Assembly: GCA_002410325.1 (NCBI GenBank)
Contig: DHRK01000062.1
Coordinates: 1-18,988, forward strand
Length of the DNA stretch: 18,988 nucleotides
Source: Syntrophomonas sp. UBA5314
Lineage (GTDB): Bacteria > Bacillota > Syntrophomonadia > Syntrophomonadales > Syntrophomonadaceae
Direction of reading: 5' to 3'
Shown piece by piece: positions 13,170 to 18,988 of the stretch. Below the pieces are notes generated by a model. It worked only from the letters and a program-made list of their open reading frames with translations, was not told the DNA's origin and did not search any database. Every line of letters begins with the position of its first letter. Position 1 is the first letter of the stretch. Made by a program: the position numbers and the translations under genes.

Positions 13170-14444
13170 ATTAGCAGTGAGTTCATTTCTATTGGCGAAG
13201 TCTTGGCCCATTTAAAAACTGTTTCCCATATTGAGGATAGATCTGAAATTATTCAAGAATTCGTTGATAAGCAGAATAGCAGTACGGGAAATGCTTATGA
13301 TAGATATCTCGAATACGGGCCGTCAACCTTCATGAATGTTATTACAGAAAATTCAGGTGCTAATAAAGAGTGTATTATGTGGTGTGTCAACCACTATCTT
13401 AGCTTAAATAGAAATATCAAGGTTATTGAAAAAGCCAGTCAAGCACTGCATCAGTTCGGAACCGGATGTGGAACATCCGCTGTTTCGTGTGGAATGAGTT
13501 CTTTACACAAGGAAATAGAGAAAAGAGTCGCCAAGCTCGTAGGGAAAGAAGAGGCGGTCCTCTTTCCCACCGGCTTTACGGCTAATCTTGCTTCAATTTC
13601 TTATCTAACGGGGCGCAACGATCTTATCCTTTTTGACAGAGAGTGTCATTCATCAATGATAAATGGTTTTAGATTATCTAAAGCAAAATCGATCCCATTT
13701 AAACATAATGATACTGCTGATTTAGAAATAAAGTTAAAAAGGTATGAAGGTTCATATGAAAATATTTTTGTCGTGGTTGAATCCGCTTATTCAATGAGCG
13801 GGGATTTATCTCCGCTAAAAGAAATAACCGGTCTAAAAAGATCGCACAAGTTTTATTTATATGTAGATGAAGCACATACGTTTGGCTTCTATGGGGAAAG
13901 GGGACAGGGATATTGTTACGAACAAGGTGTAACTGATGATGTAGATTTTCTCATGTCAACTTTATCTAAAGCTACATCTTCTATTGGAGGTTTCCTGGCA
14001 TCTAAACATAAATATTGCGCCCTGATCAGATGGTCTGACCCCTATATGTTTCAAGCCTGTTTAACGCAAGTTGATGCAGCTATCATTCTCGCCTGCCTTG
14101 ATGAAATAGAAAATAATCCCTGGATGATTAAAGAACTTCATGCTAAAAACCAGTACATGCGTGATTTATTAATATCAAAGAATTTTAATCTTGGAGATAG
14201 TAAAAGTCCTATAATTCCAATAATGATTCCCGATCACCTTAAATTAATTCTGGTTGTTAATGAACTTTATCAGGAAGGTATTTATTCAACCCCGATTGTT
14301 TATCCTGCAGTCAATAAAGATGAAGGAAGAATACGGCTTATTTTAAATTATGCGCATACCAAGGAACAAATAGATTATACGGTTGAGACTTTAGAAAAAA
14401 TATGTAATAAACACAATGTACCCTGTTTTTTGGGCGCGCGTTAA
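13170..14444 (+). CDS. Alpha-oxoamine synthase (BioF/SPT/KBL/CqsA superfamily), putative signal synthase
   Basis: This PLP enzyme condenses an acyl-CoA with an amino acid (or SAM, in CqsA). Counting from 13170 it is 424 residues. It shows VNHYLSLNRNIKV (the NYLGLS region), GTGCGTSAVSCG then LHKEIEKRVAKLVGKEEAVLFPTGFTANL, H160 in ECHSSMINGF (stacks on PLP), ESAYSMSGDLSPL, D233 and H236 in YVDEAHTFGFYGERG, and Schiff-base K267 in STLSKATSSIGGF. The N-terminus is about 60 residues longer than in BioF. The start is unusual: a perfect GGAGGTGAT Shine-Dalgarno (13157-13165) points to ATT at 13170. In-frame TTG 13155 and GTG 13161 lie within the Shine-Dalgarno, and the next alternative is TTG 13203 without one. 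No bio, sphingolipid or threonine-catabolism genes are nearby; a 6TM hybrid kinase and HD-GYP regulator follow. Role as autoinducer synthase is inferred from context; the DNA is AT-rich relative to its neighbours. Confidence 0.85.
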   Translation: MSSEFISIGEVLAHLKTVSHIEDRSEIIQEFVDKQNSSTGNAYDRYLEYGPSTFMNVITENSGANKECIMWCVNHYLSLNRNIKVIEKASQALHQFGTGCGTSAVSCGMSSLHKEIEKRVAKLVGKEEAVLFPTGFTANLASISYLTGRNDLILFDRECHSSMINGFRLSKAKSIPFKHNDTADLEIKLKRYEGSYENIFVVVESAYSMSGDLSPLKEITGLKRSHKFYLYVDEAHTFGFYGERGQGYCYEQGVTDDVDFLMSTLSKATSSIGGFLASKHKYCALIRWSDPYMFQACLTQVDAAIILACLDEIENNPWMIKELHAKNQYMRDLLISKNFNLGDSKSPIIPIMIPDHLKLILVVNELYQEGIYSTPIVYPAVNKDEGRIRLILNYAHTKEQIDYTVETLEKICNKHNVPCFLGAR

Positions 14445-14665
14445 AATTATGTATATACTAAACGTCAGATGCAATTAATTTATATTCATCGTGTCGGATA
14501 AGGGACTGCCAACAAACATTCCAGTACTCTGGGGCCGCCGCATTGTTTTCCTTATTACATCAAACAGGAATACTTGGATATATGTCGAATTAACTCGATA
14601 ACCAGTTTTAACCTGCTTTTGGTTACTCTGGTGTTATCATAATTACGAAAAAACATGGAGTACAA
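14445..14665 (+). promoter_or_regulatory. Gap between synthase and kinase with a 14-bp near-palindrome
   Basis: No gene is present in these 221 bases. TCGAATTAACTCGA (14585-14598) is symmetric except for one pair and lies about 70 bases before the kinase start; TAACCA/TGGTTA arms follow. I could not find a convincing promoter, so co-transcription with the synthase remains open. Confidence 0.3.
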
Positions 14666-17527
14666 ATGCGGCTGCATCCATTGAGTTTAAGTTTCCTAGA
14701 CTCAGAGTTAGAGAGCGAATTTAAGAGCTACTACGATTATGATACGAGGATATTTAATCGAATTGGTATTGGACTTTCCTTTCTGGGTTGGTTCGTTCTG
14801 AATATATTCTGTTATTTATTTTTCCCTCAGAATTTTCTGCACATGACGGTGGCCTTATTTGTTTTCCTTTACCCGCTTTTTACCGTTATCCTGGTAATAA
14901 CCTCATCTCCACGCTATGTACAGTATTATCAGCCCTTAACTGCTCTGGCCAACGGCCTGGCCGGGTTTTGCTTTATTTATGTGGGTAGTTATGAATTACA
15001 CAGTGATATTCTAACTATTTGCGGCATAATTGCTGTTATTATATTTGCCTTCTTTATTTTGCACCTCAGATTTAAGATTGCGGTATTTACTACTCTTATC
15101 TATGTTACTGCTTACCAGATTTCCGTGCTGCTGCCATTAGGCCATATAAACAACAATATCGCCATGCTATCCGTTATAGTGTGGTTGATTGAAACTGTAT
15201 GCATCGTAGGCGGCAATATATGGGAACGAGCCTCCCGTACGATGTTTTACCAAAATAAAATAATTAAACAGCAGCAACAAATTGCGGAGGAGGCAACCAG
15301 GGCCAAAAGCGAGTTTCTGGCTAACATGAGCCACGAAATCCGTACGCCTATGAATGCGATTATAGGGATGGCATACCTGACCTTGCAGACTGATTTAAGC
15401 ACTCAACAACGGGATTATATCGATAAAATCCAATCCTCTGCTCAGACCTTGTTGGGGATTATCAATGACATTCTGGATTTTTCCAAGGTAGAAGCCGGCA
15501 AGATGGATATTGAAGTGGTCGATTTCAATTTGGATGGAACCCTTACCAATCTGGCCAACCTGTTAAACATGGATGCCTGCCAGAAAGGAATAGAACTGCT
15601 CTTTCAATACACCGCCGAGGTTCCGCAAAAGTTGAAGGGAGATCCGCTCCGTTTGGGACAAATCCTGACCAATTTAACCAGTAACGCTATCAAGTTTACA
15701 GACCAGGGTGAAATTATAGTCAAAATTGAAGTTTTGCTCAAAGATGAGCAAGCGGTGACCCTGCAGTTTTCGGTTAGTGATACCGGTATCGGCATGACCG
15801 AAGAGCAGCAAAACAAGCTGTTTCAGGCCTTTAGCCAGGTTGACGCTTCCACCACTCGCAAATATGGTGGTACCGGGTTGGGACTGGCTATATGTGAACG
15901 ACTGGTAAAACTAATGGGCGGCAGTATATGGGTAGAGAGCGAACCCCATAAGGGCAGCACCTTTTTCTTTTCAGTTGTTTTGGGATACAATCAACCCATT
16001 GAAAGCAACCTGACCAGGTCAACCCGACAGAACCATAAGAACATTAAGGTTTTAGTTATCGACGACCATCCTCGGGCAGTGGCGATCTTAACAGAAATGC
16101 TTGAATCCATGGGTTTTGCAGCTGTGGGCGTTGGCTCCGGGGAGCAGGCACTGGCTGAACTCTATAAAGATCAAGATGATTGTTTCGACTTGGTTCTCAT
16201 TGATTGGCAAATGCCCGGTATGGATGGATTGGAAACATCCCGCCGGATAAAGACGATGGATGAAATAGGCATAAAACCGGAGGTTATCATGATTTCGGAC
16301 TGTGATCTATCGGAACTGGCCGACCAGGCCGGTCAATTAGGAATTAATAAATGTCTCGCCAAGCCGGTAACCCAATCCCAACTGTACGATGCGGTAATGG
16401 AGATATTCGGTGCGGGCAGGGGCGTATCCTATGCAATTATTCACCAAGGCCTGAATCTAGACAGTTCTAAGGAACTCAGGGGGACCAAAATCTTGTTAGT
16501 TGATGATAACGAAATCAATCAACAGGTAGCGCAGGAAATATTGCACCAAATGGGTTTGCACGTAGATGTAGCTGCCAACGGATGGCAGGCACTGGAAATG
16601 CTCCAAGCGGATGAATATGACCTGGTGCTGATGGATGTTCAGATGCCCGTGATGGACGGTTATGAAGCCACCCAAAAAATTCGGAGCAATCCTCGCTGGA
16701 CAAATCTACCGGTGATTGCCATGACCGCCCACGCTATGAGCGAACATCGCGAAAAGAGCCTTCAGGCTGGTATGAACGACCAGATAAACAAACCGGTCAA
16801 TCCGGATGAGCTTTTTGAAGTTATTTCTAAATATACCAAGACCAGTACTTTAACAAGTTCCGCAGTCGGCCAATTAAAGCAAGAAGGGGATAACCCCGAA
16901 GGATTGCCCTGGCCTGACCTACCAGGAATAAACCTTATGGATGGATTAGCCAGGATGAATGGCAACCGCCAATTATATAAGAAGATTCTTCTACAATTTT
17001 TTGCGAATAATGTCGATACAGTATATAAAATTAAATTTGCTTTGTCCAAAGGCGATCATAAGACAGCCAGCCTGCTGCTACACACTATAAAAGGCGTGGC
17101 TGCCAATTTAGGGGCAGGCCAATTGGCATCCGCCGCTGCCGAACTAGAGGCGTCGCTTATACAAAGGGGTATCGATGTTAACAATGTTTTGCTGAAAAAT
17201 TTTATCGAATCCCTTACCTCGGTTATAGCGGGAATAAAATCATTTGAAGAAATATTTGCTTCCGAACCGAACGGAAACCAGCCGGAGCCAATTATCGCAG
17301 ATATCAATGTTGATATTGTTCGGCCGCTTATGATAACTTTAGCCCGTCTGCTTGAAAGCGGCTCAATAAAGTCCGTGCAGCAGCTTGATGTTTTAGGCAG
17401 TTATTTAACCAATACCAGAGTAAATATACAGTTTCAACAGCTCAGGAAATCCGTGGATATCTTTGATATGGACCGGGCTTTAGATCAATTAAAAGAGATT
17501 GCCGCGGCCCTGGAGATTTCTTTATAA
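14666..17527 (+). CDS. Hybrid sensor histidine kinase: 6TM-HisKA-HATPase-REC-REC-HPt
   Basis: This 953-residue phosphorelay kinase starts with a ~30-residue cytoplasmic segment and six membrane helices (about 32-53, 57-80, 88-109, 116-136, 139-159 and 164-186) joined by short loops, with no large external sensor domain. This is the CqsS topology and suits a small hydrophobic ligand. A coiled linker (194-214) leads to HisKA with phospho-acceptor H223 in ANMSHEIRTPMN. The HATPase has an N-box at N336-N340, DTGIGM (372-377) and GGTGLGLAI (402-409). REC1 (about 460-580) has D466/D467, D513 and K566; REC2 (about 608-722) has D657 and K709; both are intact. HPt H806 is in LLLHTIKG. A helical tail (880-953) follows. 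TGGAG lies five bases before the ATG. It sits between the oxoamine synthase and the HD-GYP regulator, 29 bases from the latter. Ligand identity is unproven. Confidence 0.93.
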   Translation: MRLHPLSLSFLDSELESEFKSYYDYDTRIFNRIGIGLSFLGWFVLNIFCYLFFPQNFLHMTVALFVFLYPLFTVILVITSSPRYVQYYQPLTALANGLAGFCFIYVGSYELHSDILTICGIIAVIIFAFFILHLRFKIAVFTTLIYVTAYQISVLLPLGHINNNIAMLSVIVWLIETVCIVGGNIWERASRTMFYQNKIIKQQQQIAEEATRAKSEFLANMSHEIRTPMNAIIGMAYLTLQTDLSTQQRDYIDKIQSSAQTLLGIINDILDFSKVEAGKMDIEVVDFNLDGTLTNLANLLNMDACQKGIELLFQYTAEVPQKLKGDPLRLGQILTNLTSNAIKFTDQGEIIVKIEVLLKDEQAVTLQFSVSDTGIGMTEEQQNKLFQAFSQVDASTTRKYGGTGLGLAICERLVKLMGGSIWVESEPHKGSTFFFSVVLGYNQPIESNLTRSTRQNHKNIKVLVIDDHPRAVAILTEMLESMGFAAVGVGSGEQALAELYKDQDDCFDLVLIDWQMPGMDGLETSRRIKTMDEIGIKPEVIMISDCDLSELADQAGQLGINKCLAKPVTQSQLYDAVMEIFGAGRGVSYAIIHQGLNLDSSKELRGTKILLVDDNEINQQVAQEILHQMGLHVDVAANGWQALEMLQADEYDLVLMDVQMPVMDGYEATQKIRSNPRWTNLPVIAMTAHAMSEHREKSLQAGMNDQINKPVNPDELFEVISKYTKTSTLTSSAVGQLKQEGDNPEGLPWPDLPGINLMDGLARMNGNRQLYKKILLQFFANNVDTVYKIKFALSKGDHKTASLLLHTIKGVAANLGAGQLASAAAELEASLIQRGIDVNNVLLKNFIESLTSVIAGIKSFEEIFASEPNGNQPEPIIADINVDIVRPLMITLARLLESGSIKSVQQLDVLGSYLTNTRVNIQFQQLRKSVDIFDMDRALDQLKEIAAALEISL

Positions 17528-17556
17528 ATTAGGAAAGAGAAAAGTAGGACAGAAAT

Positions 17557-18633
17557 ATGACTTTATTTGCTGAACAACCAAGGGTACTAATTGTCGATGA
17601 TACACTGGAAAATATTAATATCTTGATGAGTATCTTGATGGATCAATACGAAGTGTCGGTAGCGACCAATGGAGAGAAGGCCTTGAAAATAGCAGCTATG
17701 GAGGATCCGTCCATCGACTTGATTTTGCTTGACATCGTGATGCCGGAAATGGATGGCTATGAAGTATGCGCTAAACTGAAGGCGAACCAGAAAACCGCCA
17801 ATATTCCAGTTATTTTTGTAACGGCTTTAACGGCCGAGGAAAATGAAGCCCAGGGTTTGGAATTAGGTGCTGTCGATTATATTACCAAACCGTTTAATCC
17901 AGCATTGGTTAGAGCCAGGGTAAAAAATCACCTGGAATTGAAAAACTATAGAGATAAACTTGAAGAGATGGTGCGGGAAAAAACCAGTGAACTGATAATA
18001 ACCCGTGATGTCGCGATTGAAACTCTCGGTTGTTTGGCTGAATACCGTCATCTGGAAACGGGCAGCCATATTAAGCGCACCATGAATTATGTGCGTTTCC
18101 TGGCGGAAAAACTCAAAGAGCATCCCCATTTTAAAGACTTTCTGAATGATGAGATAATTGAACACCTCTGGAAATCGGCCCCGTTACATGATATCGGGAA
18201 AGTGGGAGTGCCGGATAATATACTCATGAAACCCGGCGAGTTGACACCGGAGGAGTTTATCGAAATGCAAAGGCATGCCATCTATGGACGTGATGCACTT
18301 TCTTATTCCACATCGAAACTGGGCCCGAATTCATTCCTTAAGATAGCCCAGGAGATGGCTTATACGCATCATGAAAAATGGGATGGTTCAGGCTATCCAC
18401 AAGGTCTTAAAGGTGTTGAAATTCCCATTTCAGGACGGCTGATGGCAGTGGCCGATGTATATGATGCCTTAATTACCTCGCGCATATATAAACCCGCCCT
18501 GTCCCATGGCGATGCTGTTGAAATAATCAGAAACAGCAGTGGAACCGCTTTTGACCCCGAAATTGTAAAGATCTTTCTTCAATTTGAGGACCATTTCCGT
18601 CGTATTGCTCTGGAATTCTCAGATGAAGGATAA
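17557..18633 (+). CDS. Response regulator with HD-GYP c-di-GMP phosphodiesterase output
   Basis: This 358-residue cytoplasmic regulator couples phosphorylation to hydrolysis of cyclic di-GMP. The receiver domain (about 8-125) has D14/D15 in LIVDDT, phospho-acceptor D59 in LLDIVMPEMDG, T89 in FVTAL and K111 in ITKPFNP. A helical linker (127-150) follows. The HD-GYP domain has HLETGSHIKRT (165-175), the metal-binding HD pair H211-D212 in HDIGKVGVPD, H240 (QRH), H271/H272 in THHEKWDGSGYPQGLKG (the GYP motif at 279-281) and VADVYDAL. All catalytic positions look intact. AGGA is seven bases before the ATG. It lies 29 bases after the hybrid kinase and is followed by a strong hairpin, so it is very likely the kinase's partner, taking phosphate from the HPt domain. 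Confidence 0.94.
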   Translation: MTLFAEQPRVLIVDDTLENINILMSILMDQYEVSVATNGEKALKIAAMEDPSIDLILLDIVMPEMDGYEVCAKLKANQKTANIPVIFVTALTAEENEAQGLELGAVDYITKPFNPALVRARVKNHLELKNYRDKLEEMVREKTSELIITRDVAIETLGCLAEYRHLETGSHIKRTMNYVRFLAEKLKEHPHFKDFLNDEIIEHLWKSAPLHDIGKVGVPDNILMKPGELTPEEFIEMQRHAIYGRDALSYSTSKLGPNSFLKIAQEMAYTHHEKWDGSGYPQGLKGVEIPISGRLMAVADVYDALITSRIYKPALSHGDAVEIIRNSSGTAFDPEIVKIFLQFEDHFRRIALEFSDEG

Positions 18634-18655
18634 CCCATTCGAAGTATAAATATAA

Positions 18656-18685
18656 CCGGAAAAACCCTGACCAGGGTTTTTCCGG
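18656..18685. terminator. Strong bidirectional terminator-like hairpin
   Basis: CCGGAAAAACCCTG (18656-18669) pairs perfectly with CAGGGTTTTTCCGG (18672-18685). It lies 22 bases after the HD-GYP stop and 9 bases beyond the stop of the convergent Mop frame, so it fits as a shared terminator, with internal T/A runs in the stem. Confidence 0.8.
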
Positions 18686-18694
18686 CCAGAGCTT

Positions 18695-18904
18695 TTAGCC
18701 TTTGACAAAAACTACGTTGATGGCCTTAATCAAAGCCGTCACTGTATCACCTTCAGCAAAGGCAGCTTCTTCTAATGATTCTCGCGTCATCACGGACGTG
18801 ATCTCGGTGTCACCCATTCACATTGATACCTGGGCCATAACACCGTCAGCGCTTATTCTTCAAACCCGTCCTTGTAGTCTATTGCGTACTCCTGCTGCCA
18901 ACAT
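18695..18904 (-). pseudogene. Molybdopterin-binding (Mop/TOBE) protein frame with two in-frame TGA codons
   Basis: The minus strand encodes a 69-codon frame running from ATG (18904-18902), with GGGAGG seven bases upstream, to TAA (18697-18695). It matches the small Mop family that binds molybdate or molybdopterin: AAGVRNRLQGRV near the start, ADGVMAQVSM, then GDTEITSVMTRESLEEAAF and EGDTVTALIKAINVVFVKG. TGA interrupts it at codon 15 (18862-18860) and codon 29 (18820-18818). Homologs as I recall them commonly have Lys or other ordinary residues at these places, so CGA or AGA (Arg) to TGA mutations would explain both. TGA is a normal stop elsewhere in the window. Everything else is intact, which suggests a recent pseudogene or sequencing errors; a selenoprotein is less likely because no obvious SECIS hairpin follows either TGA. 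Confidence 0.7.
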
Positions 18905-18988
18905 TACGAGACCTCCCTTGCGGTATTTATGCATAGTTTTCTACATATCCTTAAAAATATTCGATTGAGTATTCCGGAGCAGTTTACG

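Noticed and set aside
18702..18968. 88-codon plus-strand frame at the right edge
   Set aside because: It is antisense to the Mop-like frame, whose minus-strand translation matches a known family almost end to end.
1..18988. CRISPR arrays, tRNA or rRNA genes, insertion sequences
   Set aside because: No regularly spaced repeats, no cloverleaf-like or rRNA-like stretches, and no transposase motifs were seen on either strand.

Overview
The window looks like a chromosomal segment of an anaerobic Gram-positive bacterium of the Clostridia, probably Peptococcaceae-like (Desulfotomaculum/Pelotomaculum/Desulfitobacterium type). This rests on strong GGAGG-type ribosome binding sites, GTG/TTG starts, mid GC, a clostridial iscR-iscS-iscU order, a C-GCAxxG-C-C protein and an arsenosugar-type radical SAM cluster. 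The exact genus cannot be read from the sequence. All stop-codon usage seen is standard.

Region 1 (1-3850) is sulfur metabolism. An Rrf2/IscR-type regulator, a cysteine desulfurase and an IscU scaffold form a tight operon. A 353-base gap follows, holding a multi-stem RNA with a terminator-like end and then a promoter. Next is an O-acetylhomoserine sulfhydrylase (MetY), closed by a hairpin shared with the convergent arsS gene.

Region 2 (3860-12350) is a divergent gene cluster of the arsenosugar/'rSAM-selenodomain' type. On the minus strand are an AhpD-like protein and the radical SAM enzyme ArsS. On the plus strand a ten-gene run encodes a TVP38 membrane protein, a YdjY-type lipoprotein, a small membrane protein, an FtsX/MacB-type ABC permease with its ATPase, a DUF4418 membrane protein, a C-GCAxxG-C-C redox protein, two sugar-transfer enzymes (TIGR04283 and TIGR04282 types) and a second TVP38 protein. 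No ArsM methyltransferase is present. The part list overlaps strikingly with the E. coli ydjXYZ-ynjABCD locus.

Region 3 (12400-18690) is the most interesting. A small divergent HTH protein is followed by an alpha-oxoamine synthase of the BioF/SPT/CqsA superfamily in AT-rich DNA. Next comes a large hybrid histidine kinase with six N-terminal membrane helices (6TM-HisKA-HATPase-REC-REC-HPt), then a REC-HD-GYP response regulator. Synthase + 6TM hybrid kinase + response regulator is the layout of the CqsA/CqsS and LqsA/LqsS/LqsR alpha-hydroxyketone quorum-sensing systems of Proteobacteria. Here the output would be c-di-GMP hydrolysis. That this is a Gram-positive signalling system is my inference.

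Region 4 (18690-18988) holds, on the minus strand, a full-length molybdopterin-binding (Mop/TOBE) reading frame with good start, RBS and stop but two in-frame TGA codons.
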